Positions 34,824-42,578 of a stretch of DNA of 64,000 bases are shown here, piece after piece; position 1 is the stretch's first letter, and each line of letters starts with the position of its first letter. The stretch comes from Croceicoccus naphthovorans. Lineage in GTDB: Bacteria; Pseudomonadota; Alphaproteobacteria; Sphingomonadales; Sphingomonadaceae. The notes below the pieces were generated by a model, which did not search any database, had not been told where the DNA came from, and saw only the letters and a list, made by a program, of their open reading frames with translations. The position numbers and the translations under genes were made by a program. The stretch covers positions 499,501 through 563,500 of the forward strand of contig NZ_CP011770.1 in the NCBI RefSeq assembly GCF_001028705.1. Reading direction: 5' to 3'.

Positions 34824-35988
34824 TCGGGAAGAAACGAGACCTGATCCTGCGACGGTCGCCGCGGCCTTCGGGGTAGCGGCGGACATTGCCCACGGGGCCG
34901 TGGCCCCGCCGCTTTACATGTCGAGCACCTACGAGTTTGCAGGCTACGATCAGCCCCGGTTCTATGATTATGGCCGGGGCGGCAATCCAACCCGGGATCT
35001 CCTGGGAGAGGCCCTTGCCGAACTGGAATGCGGGACTGGTGCTGTCATAACGTCAAGCGGCATGGCCGCGATCGATCTGCTGGTAGGTCGCCTTCAACCG
35101 GACGATCTCATCCTCGCGCCGCACGATTGTTACGGAGGCACGATGCGCCTCCTCAAGGCACGCTCCGAACGTGGCCACTGTTCGGTGCGCTTCGTCGATC
35201 AATCGGATGATGCGGCCTTCGCGGCCGGGCTGGAGGAAGTGCCCGCACTCGTGCTGATAGAGACGCCCAGCAATCCGTTGATGCGCGTTGTCGATATTGC
35301 AGCGCTTTCTGCAAAGGCGAAGGAAGCGGGGGCAGCGGTGGCCGTCGACAATACCTTCCTGTCGCCCGCGATTCAGAAGCCGCTGTCACTGGGTGCCGAC
35401 TATGTCCTTCACTCCACCACCAAATACCTGAACGGCCATTCCGACGTGATCGGCGGAGCTGTTGTCGCTGCAGATCGTGCAGACGCGCAGGACCTGCGCC
35501 ATTGGGCCAACGTCGTGGGAACGGCAGGCGCGCCCTTCGATTCATGGCTCACTCTGCGCGGCCTGCGCACATTGTTCGCCCGTCTGCAGATCCAGCAGAG
35601 CAATGCGATGGCGATTGCGCGCTGGCTCGACCGGCATCCGGCCGTCGACAAGGTTCACTATCCCGGATTGCCAGATCACCCCGGGCACGCGATTGCCTCG
35701 CGTCAGCAGAATGGTTTTGGCGCAATGCTGAGTTTTGAACTGACTGGCGGAGTGGAAGCGGTTCGCCGCCTGGTCGCCGGTGTGAGATGCTTCACGCTCG
35801 CGGAATCGCTCGGCGGCGTTGAAAGTCTTGTCGCGCACCCGGCAACCATGACCCATGCCGACATGGGAGCGGAAGCAAGAGCGGTTGCAGGCATCAGTGA
35901 CAGTCTGCTGCGCCTGTCGGTCGGGCTCGAAGCCGAACAGGATCTGATCGCCGGGCTTGAATGCGGACTGGCGGCGTGCGCCGCCTAG
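34816..35988 (+). CDS. metB: Cystathionine gamma-synthase-type PLP enzyme
   Basis: 390-residue Cys/Met-metabolism PLP enzyme. The PLP lysine is in LHSTTKYLNGHSDVIGG (about residue 205), with the family motif APPLYMSSTYEFAGYDQPRF at the N-terminus and DNTFLSPAIQKPLSLGADY. The arrangement (YDYGRGGNPTRD, SLGGVESLVAHPATMTHADM) fits cystathionine gamma-synthase or an O-acetyl/succinylhomoserine sulfhydrylase. It overlaps cysI by 8 bp, so sulfide made by CysJI may be fixed by this enzyme directly into homocysteine; which homoserine ester it uses cannot be told from sequence. Confidence 0.87.
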   Translation: MSDREETRPDPATVAAAFGVAADIAHGAVAPPLYMSSTYEFAGYDQPRFYDYGRGGNPTRDLLGEALAELECGTGAVITSSGMAAIDLLVGRLQPDDLILAPHDCYGGTMRLLKARSERGHCSVRFVDQSDDAAFAAGLEEVPALVLIETPSNPLMRVVDIAALSAKAKEAGAAVAVDNTFLSPAIQKPLSLGADYVLHSTTKYLNGHSDVIGGAVVAADRADAQDLRHWANVVGTAGAPFDSWLTLRGLRTLFARLQIQQSNAMAIARWLDRHPAVDKVHYPGLPDHPGHAIASRQQNGFGAMLSFELTGGVEAVRRLVAGVRCFTLAESLGGVESLVAHPATMTHADMGAEARAVAGISDSLLRLSVGLEAEQDLIAGLECGLAACAA

Positions 35989-36010
35989 ACGCAAATGCAA
36001 GGAGGAGGAT

Positions 36011-36256
36011 GTGCCTGCATATGTGCTGATTATCGATCTGCTCGGCCTTGTCCTTGTCGTGATCGGCTTTTGCATGGCTTTTCGCCAGGACCTGATCCGA
36101 CGCATTTTCGGGTGGCGGTCCCGGCCTGCTGTATCAGCGCGCCATCGGGATGACCCAATAACCTACATCCTGCGTATCGCCGGTATCATGTTGATGGCAT
36201 TCGGTGTCGCCATCGGAGGTATGTTCACATTCTTCACACTCTTCAGCGGTAGCTAG
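36011..36256 (+). CDS. Small two-helix membrane protein
   Basis: 81 residues from a GTG at 36011 directly behind a very strong ribosome site (AAGGAGGAGGA). Two hydrophobic segments: VLIIDLLGLVLVVIGFCMAF and ILRIAGIMLMAFGVAIGGMF, joined by a basic loop (RRIFGWRSRP), so both termini likely face the periplasm. Lies 22 bp after the thiolyase gene and 10 bp before the thioredoxin-like gene, hence in the same operon. No family recognised. Confidence 0.72.
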   Translation: MPAYVLIIDLLGLVLVVIGFCMAFRQDLIRRIFGWRSRPAVSARHRDDPITYILRIAGIMLMAFGVAIGGMFTFFTLFSGS

Positions 36257-36265
36257 GCCCGCGCC

Positions 36266-36745
36266 ATGGACAATGCCTCGTTCAAGCCCGCCCCTGAATG
36301 GCAGGTTTCGCAATGGTTCAACAGCGATTGTCCGCTGACGCTTGGCGATCTGCGCGGGCGGATCATTGTGCTTCACGCCTTCCAGATGCTTTGCCCGGGC
36401 TGCGTACAGGCCGGCATTCCCCAGGCTCAGCGCATTGCCCGTACTTTCGATCCAGCGCAGGTGGCGGTCATCGGGCTTCATACCGTTTTCGAGCATCACG
36501 ATGCGATGGCGCCGAATACGCTTGCCGCCTTCATCCACGAATATCGCCTGACCTTTCCGATCGGGGTCGACAGGGCGTCTTCGTCGGGGCCGATCCCGCA
36601 GACCATGGCGGCCTATGCCTTGCAAGGGACACCTTCGCTCATTCTGATCGATCATCGGGGACGTTTGCGGAAGCAGACGCTGGGTGCCGAGGACGACATG
36701 CGCGTCGGCGCCGATATTGCCCTTCTGCTGGGTGAAATGAGGTGA
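36266..36745 (+). CDS. Thioredoxin-fold protein (TlpA/ResA-like redoxin)
   Basis: 159 residues with a redoxin fold. The active-site CxxC is in FQMLCPGCVQAGIPQA (about residues 43-46), preceded by LGDLRGRIIVLHAF and followed by the cis-Pro segment LQGTPSLILIDHRG. There is no signal peptide, so it is probably cytoplasmic, unlike TlpA/ResA. As the sixth gene of the sulfur operon it may supply reducing power or handle thiol intermediates. Confidence 0.8.
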   Translation: MDNASFKPAPEWQVSQWFNSDCPLTLGDLRGRIIVLHAFQMLCPGCVQAGIPQAQRIARTFDPAQVAVIGLHTVFEHHDAMAPNTLAAFIHEYRLTFPIGVDRASSSGPIPQTMAAYALQGTPSLILIDHRGRLRKQTLGAEDDMRVGADIALLLGEMR

Positions 36746-37131
36746 TGCACGAACATGCCGGGAAGGTCCGCATCAAGCGTGTTTACGAGCCGAGGACGGC
36801 TGCTGACGGAACACGGGTCCTGGTGGATCGGTTATGGCCACGCGGGCTGACCCGCGAGGCTGCCGCGCTCGATGATTGGCTGAAATCCTGCGCGCCCAGT
36901 TCTGATTTGCGGAAATGGTTCGGGCACGACCCTGAGCGTTTTGGCGTGTTCGGTGAGCGCTATCGCCGCGAACTGGACGCAAACCCCGAAGCCGTCGCGC
37001 AGCTTTGCGCCCTTCTCGAGAAAGGCGATGTCACGCTGCTGTATGCGGCACATGATCCGCAGTGCAATCATGCCATTGTACTGGCAAATTACCTCGCTGC
37101 GCGAGGCTATGAGGTCATTATCGGGAACTGA
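36745..37131 (+). CDS. DUF488 family protein
   Basis: 128 residues matching DUF488: VRIKRVYEPRTAADGTRVLV, DRLWPRGLTREAAALDDWLK, CAPSSDLRKWFGHDPERF, then LCALLEKGDVTLLYAAHDPQ with a C-N-H triad (QCNHAIVL). The function of DUF488 is not known; conserved Asp, Arg and His suggest an enzyme. It starts on the stop codon of the redoxin gene (TGATG) and is the last gene of the operon. Confidence 0.85.
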   Translation: MHEHAGKVRIKRVYEPRTAADGTRVLVDRLWPRGLTREAAALDDWLKSCAPSSDLRKWFGHDPERFGVFGERYRRELDANPEAVAQLCALLEKGDVTLLYAAHDPQCNHAIVLANYLAARGYEVIIGN

Positions 37132-37472
37132 ACTTGCGGGCGCCTCGGCAGTACGCCCAGGATGTAACCCGATGCGCCACGGCAACCGTTGTTGGCTGCC
37201 ATGACGACAGAGCCTGTCGGACCAATGCAAGACAAGGAATCCCGCACTGGGCGGCTGCGGCGGCTGTCCCTTCAAGATGCATCCTCTCCAGGATGGGGGC
37301 ATTCGCCGACTATCATCATGGCAACCTGAGACACAATGCGCGCTTGACGCGAGTCCGCACAAATGAATGTTTTTGAAGGATGACTGCAGTAAATTTGCGC
37401 TTAATCCTGGTTCTTCTCCCTGCTGCAAATAAAACCTGTATTTTTCTTGCATGCTTTGCACCACCTCCATAA
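37132..37472. other. Intergenic stretch before the NO-detoxification operon
   Basis: No supported gene. The right part becomes AT-rich and is likely the promoter region for the haemoglobin operon, ending at the NsrR-type palindrome at 37473. Confidence 0.5.
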
Positions 37473-37489
37473 ATGTATTTCAAATGCAT
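37473..37489. promoter_or_regulatory. NsrR-type operator
   Basis: ATGTATTT-C-AAATGCAT: an 8-1-8 palindrome with one mismatch, matching the known NsrR pattern ATGYATTTNAAATRCAT. It ends 16 bp before the truncated-haemoglobin ATG. The regulator gene lies at 47594-48043. Confidence 0.82.
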
Positions 37490-37505
37490 GTTTGGAGTGA
37501 GTCGA

Positions 37506-37904
37506 ATGGCTGGTCTGGCGCTCGATGAAACAGGGCTGAGCCGAGTGGTCGATGCCTTCTACGCACGTGTGCGCGCCGATGCTGAACTGGGGCCGATCTT
37601 CAACGACGCGGTGCATGACTGGCCGGAGCATCTCGAAAAGCTCAGTGCTTTCTGGTCGTCGGTCATGCTGACCAGTGGTCGCTATAAGGGGCAGCCGGTT
37701 CCCGCCCATATGAAGCACAAGACGCGGATCACGCCGGAGCTGTTCGAGCGTTGGCTGGCGCTCTGGGCCGATACGACCAATGCGATGATGGAGCCTGCCG
37801 CTGCTGCGGCGCTCCAGGCCAAAGCCGCAAGGATCGCAGAAAGCCTGCAGCTCGCCATGTTCTTCCGTCTCGGAGAACGGGCTGAAAATGAGTTGGATGC
37901 ATGA
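37506..37904 (+). CDS. Group III truncated haemoglobin
   Basis: 132 residues from the ATG at 37506 (GGAG nine bases before); an in-frame ATG at 37473 lies inside the operator and is not used. Globin features: AFYARVRADAELGPIFNDAV (helices A-C), HDWPEHLEKLSAFWSSVML, the proximal histidine region HMKHKTRITPELFERWLALW, typical of group III TrHb (the W-x-x-H-L-x-K pattern). Likely binds O2 or NO. It overlaps the DUF1971 gene by 4 bp. Confidence 0.88.
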   Translation: MAGLALDETGLSRVVDAFYARVRADAELGPIFNDAVHDWPEHLEKLSAFWSSVMLTSGRYKGQPVPAHMKHKTRITPELFERWLALWADTTNAMMEPAAAAALQAKAARIAESLQLAMFFRLGERAENELDA

Positions 37905-38209
37905 GCGCGCCACGTCCCTATCGCTCAACACCGGTGTTCGACCAGGACACGCTGCCCGCGGCGCTGCGTGCACGCCATGACACCAAGGCGGGTGTCTGGG
38001 GCCTGATCCGGGTTATCGAAGGCGAACTCGAATTGACCTATCTTGATCCGCAATCAAAAGTCGTACTGACGCCTGGCCATTCCGGGTTGATCCTTCCGCA
38101 ACAGCCGCACTTCGTGACGCCTCGCGGACCCATGAAAATGCAGGTCGATTTCTATGACCAGCATCCGGCGCTTGCCGCGTCTCCCCAATCGACCCGAGAT
38201 CCCAACTGA
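37901..38209 (+). CDS. DUF1971 (YeaR/TehB-like cupin) protein
   Basis: 102-residue single-domain protein of the DUF1971 cupin-like family: PVFDQDTLPAALRARHDTKA, GVWGLIRVIEGELELTYLD and ILPQQPHFVTPRGPMKMQVD. The conserved histidines suit a small-molecule or metal-binding barrel. E. coli yeaR of this family is induced by nitrate/NO and controlled by NsrR, which matches its place here between two haemoglobin genes. Start overlaps the previous stop (ATGA). Biochemical role unknown. Confidence 0.85.
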   Translation: MSAPRPYRSTPVFDQDTLPAALRARHDTKAGVWGLIRVIEGELELTYLDPQSKVVLTPGHSGLILPQQPHFVTPRGPMKMQVDFYDQHPALAASPQSTRDPN

Positions 38210-38222
38210 CAGGAGTACCAGA

Positions 38223-39434
38223 ATGTCGCAGCCGCTAAGCGATCAGACGATCGCGCTCGTCAAGGCTACCGTACCGGCGCTCGAGGCGCATGGCCTCGAT
38301 ATTGTCCACGAAATGTATTCGCGCATGTTCGAAAATCCGGACATCCGCGACCTCTTCAACCAGTCCCACCATGGCAATGCCGGGTCGCAGCCGCGTGCGC
38401 TGACAGGAGCCATCCTCGCTTATGCCAGCAATATCGAGAATCTGGGTGCGCTGGCGCCTGCGGTTGAGCGCATCGCGCAAAAGCATGTCGGCTTGCAGAT
38501 CCTGCCCGAGCATTATCCCCACGTCGCCGAAGCGCTGCTCGGTGCGATCAAGGCGGTGCTGGGCGATGCCGCGACAGAGGAGATTCTCGCGGCCTGGGGT
38601 GAAGCTTACTGGTTCCTCGCCAATATCCTGATCGCGCGCGAAGATCGCATTTATACCGATCAGAAAGAGTCCGATGGCGGATGGAATGGATGGCGCGATT
38701 TTCAAGTGGATGACGTCGTTCGGGAGAGCAGCGTCATCACGTCCTTCATCCTGCGCCCCGTCGATGGTGGTCCGGTCATGGCGCACAAGCCCGGCCAGTA
38801 CCTGACCTTCTGGTTCGAGATTCCCGGACACCCGCCGGTGAAGCGCAACTACTCGATCTCGTCGGCGGCCAATGGCGAGACCTATCGCATTTCGGTCAAG
38901 CGCGAACCGCAGGGACTTGCCTCCGGATGGCTTCACGACAACGCCAAGGCGGGGACTTTGCTCAAGGTCGCCGCACCTGCCGGCGAATTTTTCCTGCAGG
39001 AGAAAGTCGAGCGACCCGTCATACTGCTGTCCGGAGGGGTAGGCCTCACTCCGATGGTCGCAATGCTCGAAGCGCTTGCCGCACGCGATGTCGTTCAATC
39101 CGTGCACTATATCCACGGAACGCATGATCGGGAAACGCACGCTATGCGCGGTCATGTCCGCGTTCTGGCGGAGAACAACGAGGCGATACATGTCGTCGAT
39201 TTTCACCAGACGCCACTGGCCGACGAGGTGAAAGGGCTCGACTATGATGAAGCCGGCATCATCACCGACGAATGGCTTGTCGCCAACACGCCCGTCTCCG
39301 AGGCCGATTACTACATTTGTGGTCCGCGGCCGTTCCTGCGTCATGCGGTTTCGACATTGTCGCTTGCCGGCGTGCCATCGGACCGCATTCACTATGAGTT
39401 CTTCGGTCCGGCCGACGAACTGCTTGCTGCCTGA
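38223..39434 (+). CDS. hmp: Flavohaemoglobin, nitric oxide dioxygenase
   Basis: 403 residues; ATG at 38223 follows CAGGAG. Globin domain 1-140 with MYSRMFENPDIRDLFNQSHH and the proximal histidine in IAQKHVGLQILPEHYP. The FAD domain has HPPVKRNYSISSAANG and YRISVKREPQGLASGW; the NAD domain has VILLSGGVGLTPMVAMLEAL and the C-terminal EADYYICGPRPFLRHA and IHYEFFGP. It oxidises NO to nitrate with O2 and NADH. Third gene of the NsrR-type operon. Confidence 0.96.
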   Translation: MSQPLSDQTIALVKATVPALEAHGLDIVHEMYSRMFENPDIRDLFNQSHHGNAGSQPRALTGAILAYASNIENLGALAPAVERIAQKHVGLQILPEHYPHVAEALLGAIKAVLGDAATEEILAAWGEAYWFLANILIAREDRIYTDQKESDGGWNGWRDFQVDDVVRESSVITSFILRPVDGGPVMAHKPGQYLTFWFEIPGHPPVKRNYSISSAANGETYRISVKREPQGLASGWLHDNAKAGTLLKVAAPAGEFFLQEKVERPVILLSGGVGLTPMVAMLEALAARDVVQSVHYIHGTHDRETHAMRGHVRVLAENNEAIHVVDFHQTPLADEVKGLDYDEAGIITDEWLVANTPVSEADYYICGPRPFLRHAVSTLSLAGVPSDRIHYEFFGPADELLAA

Positions 39435-39442
39435 CATTCGTG

Positions 39443-39907
39443 ATGGACGACTTCACCATCGCGCGCGTCATCCATGTCGTCTCGGTCCTGTTCTGGATCG
39501 GCGGCGTGGCTTTCGTGACGCTGGTGGTGATGCCGTCGGTGCGCATGGGTCATCCGCCCGATGAACGCCTCAAGGCGTTTCATCGCATTGAAGGCCGCTT
39601 TGCCCCGCAGGCCAGAATCTGGGTCGCACTTGCCGGGGCGAGCGGTTTCTGGATGACCTGGCGTGCGGAGATGTGGGATCGGTTTGTCGATCCCCGTTTC
39701 TGGTGGATGCACGCCATGGTCGCGGTCTGGCTCGTCTTCGCGCTGATGCTCTTCGTCATCGAGCCGCTATTCCTCCACCGCAGAATGGCAAGTTCGACAC
39801 GGCCCGCGCAGGGTTTTGCGCTGATGGAGCGGATGCATCGGGTGTTGCTCACAGCTTCCCTCGTCGCGCTCGTCGGTGCCGTCGGCGGCAGTCACGGTCT
39901 GTTCTGA
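39443..39907 (+). CDS. CopD/DUF2269-like four-helix membrane protein
   Basis: 154 residues with four membrane helices. Helix I carries a conserved histidine (ARVIHVVSVLFWIGGVAFVT), helix II RIWVALAGASGFWMTW, helix III WWMHAMVAVWLVFALMLFVI and helix IV RVLLTASLVALVGAVGGSHG. The helix-embedded His residues suggest heme b or copper binding, as in CopD-like proteins. It begins 8 bp after hmp and is the last gene of the operon; a role in NO detoxification or in electron supply is inferred from context. Confidence 0.7.
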   Translation: MDDFTIARVIHVVSVLFWIGGVAFVTLVVMPSVRMGHPPDERLKAFHRIEGRFAPQARIWVALAGASGFWMTWRAEMWDRFVDPRFWWMHAMVAVWLVFALMLFVIEPLFLHRRMASSTRPAQGFALMERMHRVLLTASLVALVGAVGGSHGLF

Positions 39908-40096
39908 GACCTCGTCGAATGCGACAAATGCATCACTGCGCCTGCCTGCGGTCTAACCAGCGTGCTGGACGAGGCGCTAGTTGCGTTTCTGGCCGTACTC
40001 GGTCGTTATTCGCTGGCCGATGTTCTCGCGAAGAAGGGCGATTTCAGCCACCTGCTCCATGTCGCAAGATAGGGGAATGCACACGAACCCGAACGC

Positions 40097-40402
40097 CTAG
40101 GACCTCTTGCGCACGAACTCAGATCTAAGCACGAGTCCCTTGATGCCCTCGAAACGGCAATCAATTTCCTGAGGGTCTCCGGTCAGGCGAATGGACTTGA
40201 TCAACGTCCCTCGCTTGAGGGTCTGGTTCGCACCCTTCACGTTCAGGTCCTTGATCAGAGTGACCTGATCGCCGTCCTCGAGAATGTTGCCCACAGCATC
40301 GCGCACTTCGATTGTCTCGGAAAGGGCTTGCCGCTGAGCGAATTCTGACGCTGGCATCCATTCGCCGGTTTCTTCATCGTACACATATTCATCGCCATTC
40401 AT
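40097..40402 (-). CDS. PhnA/YjdM-domain protein lacking the zinc ribbon
   Basis: 101 residues from an ATG at 40402 with AGGAG upstream. From about residue 30 the sequence follows the PhnA C-terminal domain closely: VRDAVGNILEDGDQVTLIKD, LNVKGANQTLKRGTLIKSIR, DCRFEGIKGLVLRSEFVRK. The four-cysteine zinc ribbon that normally precedes this domain is missing; instead there is MNGDEYVYDEETGEWMPASE. It is 45 bp downstream of the SulP gene on the same strand. Confidence 0.85.
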   Translation of the reverse strand: MNGDEYVYDEETGEWMPASEFAQRQALSETIEVRDAVGNILEDGDQVTLIKDLNVKGANQTLKRGTLIKSIRLTGDPQEIDCRFEGIKGLVLRSEFVRKRS

Positions 40403-40446
40403 CGTATTCTCCTGAAGAAACGCCGTCGAAAGTCTGCCGACGTGCT

Positions 40447-42120
40447 TCACCCATCCTGTGATTGTCCTTCGACCAGGCGCACGGCCAGCGCCTGTGCCTC
40501 GACAAAATTGTCCGCAAATTGAAAGAGCCCTGCATCTCTCGTCGACTGGAGCCGGGTCAGCATGGACTTTGGCTGAGCCTGAACGCCTGAAAGCACCACG
40601 CTTGCGCCAGCAAGGCGTGCATGCTTGGCAAATTCCTGCAAGGCCTGAACTCCGCTGGCATCGAGCAAGGGCACAAGCCGCATCCGCAGAATGATGACCC
40701 TGGGAGACTGGCCCATCCGGCGCAGGGTTTCGAGAAGTTCGCCAGCTACTCCGAAGAAGAACGGTCCGGTTATGCGAAAGACTTCGACACCTGCAGGAAG
40801 GTCATCGCGTTGCTGTAGGTCTTCTGCATCGAGTTCCGCGTCTTGCTTGCCGCTCGCGTCGACATGCACGGTTTCCGCCATCCGGGCCATGAACATCAGC
40901 GAAGCCAAGGTCACGCCGACCCCGATGGCGACGGTCAGGTCGACAAGCACGGTCAAGGCGAAGGTGATGAGCAGGACAGCTCGATCGCCATTCGGCATGC
41001 GGAGCAAAACAAAAAACCGCTCGTACTCGCTCATGCCCCAGGCAACCATGAACAGGATTGCTGCCAGCGCAGCCATCGGCACGAAGGCCATCAGGTCCGT
41101 CGCAAATAGCATGAACAGTAGCAGAAAAAGCGCATGCATGATGCCCGCGACGGGGGTTCTCGCACCCGAACGGATATTGGTTGCCGTACGGGCGATTGCT
41201 CCGGTGGCGGGTAGGCCGGCAAACAGGGCAGAGCCGATATTGGCGATGCCTTGACCTATCAGTTCCTGATTGGAACGGTGCCGCGTACCAGCCATGCCAT
41301 CTGCCACGACTGCGGAGAGCAAGGCCTCGATCCCGGCAAGGAAGGCGATCGTGAATGCGGAAGGCAAAACCTCTCCGACCTTCGCTATGGAAATGTCAGG
41401 CAGTGAGGGCGTGGGCAATCCGGCAGGAATATCGGGAAAGCGGGACCCAATGGTATCCACCGGAAGTCCCAGAATTGCGACCAGCGCCGCGCTCAGCACC
41501 ACCGCAATCAGGAAACCCGGCAGTCTGGGTGCAAACCGCCGCAGTCCGACAATGACCGCGAGCGATCCCGCTGCAACTGCCACGTTGACCCAATTGATCG
41601 TGGACAGTGCAGCCCAGTAAGCCTGCCACTTCGGAATGAAGTCTGCTGGTAGCGTCTCGATGGAAAGGCCGAGAAAATCCTTCACCTGGCTCGATGCAAT
41701 GATCACGGCGATGCCTGCCGTAAATCCTGTCACGACAGGATGGGGGATGTACTTGATCAGTTGCCCGAACCGGGCCAATCCCGCCGCGATCAGGATCAGA
41801 CCCGCGAGCAGTGTGGCAATGAGTAGTCCGTCATAGCCGTGCAGGGCGATGACGTTGAAAACGACAACAACGAACGCGCCGGTCGGTCCGCCTACCTGTA
41901 CACGCGAGCCTCCGAGAGCGGAGATCAGAAAGCCCGCAACGACGGCCGTCACCAGCCCCTTGTCAGGCGAAGCACCGCTGGCGATTGCAAGGGCCATCGA
42001 AAGCGGTAAGGCAACCACTGCCACGGTAAGACCGGCAAGAGCGTCGGCCCGAAAATTGTCCCTGTCATACCCCTCGCGTAGCGTCGTGATGAGCTTGGGG
42101 GTAAATGTGGCGGTGGTCAC
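40447..42120 (-). CDS. SulP (SLC26) family anion transporter with STAS domain
   Basis: 557 residues. About 12-14 membrane helices with the SulP signature region ALPLSMALAIASGASPDKGL and GPTGAFVVVVFNVIAL, then a C-terminal STAS domain (VEVFRITGPFFFGVAGELLE, RVIILRMRLVPLLDASGVQA). Family members carry sulfate, bicarbonate or other anions. Its start overlaps the XRE regulator gene by 4 bp. With PEP carboxykinase divergent next door a bicarbonate role is as likely as sulfate; sequence does not decide. Confidence 0.9.
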   Translation of the reverse strand: MTTATFTPKLITTLREGYDRDNFRADALAGLTVAVVALPLSMALAIASGASPDKGLVTAVVAGFLISALGGSRVQVGGPTGAFVVVVFNVIALHGYDGLLIATLLAGLILIAAGLARFGQLIKYIPHPVVTGFTAGIAVIIASSQVKDFLGLSIETLPADFIPKWQAYWAALSTINWVNVAVAAGSLAVIVGLRRFAPRLPGFLIAVVLSAALVAILGLPVDTIGSRFPDIPAGLPTPSLPDISIAKVGEVLPSAFTIAFLAGIEALLSAVVADGMAGTRHRSNQELIGQGIANIGSALFAGLPATGAIARTATNIRSGARTPVAGIMHALFLLLFMLFATDLMAFVPMAALAAILFMVAWGMSEYERFFVLLRMPNGDRAVLLITFALTVLVDLTVAIGVGVTLASLMFMARMAETVHVDASGKQDAELDAEDLQQRDDLPAGVEVFRITGPFFFGVAGELLETLRRMGQSPRVIILRMRLVPLLDASGVQALQEFAKHARLAGASVVLSGVQAQPKSMLTRLQSTRDAGLFQFADNFVEAQALAVRLVEGQSQDG

Positions 42121-42437
42121 CGCACGGGTTCCTCGGAGGCCGCCTTGTCGTAGAGGAGCGAACCGGCCGGAGCTCCCGGCTTCCCGGCTGCGGACTCGCG
42201 CAATCGGACGCCTCGGCCCAAGCCGGAACTCGGAGCATTCTCCCCCAGCAGCTCGATCCCGGCGGCCTCAATGGCCGTAATGACCTTCACGAGTGTATCG
42301 ACCACTCCCCGCACCTGGCCATCGGAGGCTTCCATTCGCTGAATGGTTGGCAAGGAAAGTCCGGCCAGTTCCGCCAATCGACGTTGGTCGATGCCGAGAA
42401 GGGCGCGGGCTGCCCGCATCTGTTGCGAGGTGATCAT
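42117..42437 (-). CDS. XRE-family HTH transcriptional regulator
   Basis: 106 residues; N-terminal HTH MRAARALLGIDQRRLAELAG followed by LSLPTIQRMEASDGQVRG, and a disordered C-terminal tail. Overlaps the SulP gene by 4 bp, so it likely regulates that transporter and itself. An inverted repeat lies 12 bp upstream of its ATG. Confidence 0.85.
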   Translation of the reverse strand: MITSQQMRAARALLGIDQRRLAELAGLSLPTIQRMEASDGQVRGVVDTLVKVITAIEAAGIELLGENAPSSGLGRGVRLRESAAGKPGAPAGSLLYDKAASEEPVR

Positions 42438-42448
42438 TCAAGGCTCCA

Positions 42449-42465
42449 TGATGTATAAAACATCA
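42449..42465. promoter_or_regulatory. Inverted-repeat candidate operator of the XRE-SulP operon
   Basis: TGATGT-ATAAA-ACATCA: perfect 6-bp arms, directly upstream of the XRE regulator gene and within the AT-rich region shared with the divergent pckA. Likely autoregulatory; the surrounding ATGTATAATGTAT repeats may extend it. Confidence 0.55.
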
Positions 42466-42578
42466 AATATGAGTCTTATCAATGTATAATGTATCTGTAT
42501 ATATGTATTCTCCAATCTGGGGCCAGCATCTGCCCAAAAGACCCGCTTGCAATTCAGACCGAAGAGAAACGAAAAACG

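Noticed and set aside
38235..39437. 400-codon minus-strand open frame
   Set aside because: Antisense shadow of hmp, whose globin and reductase motifs are unambiguous.
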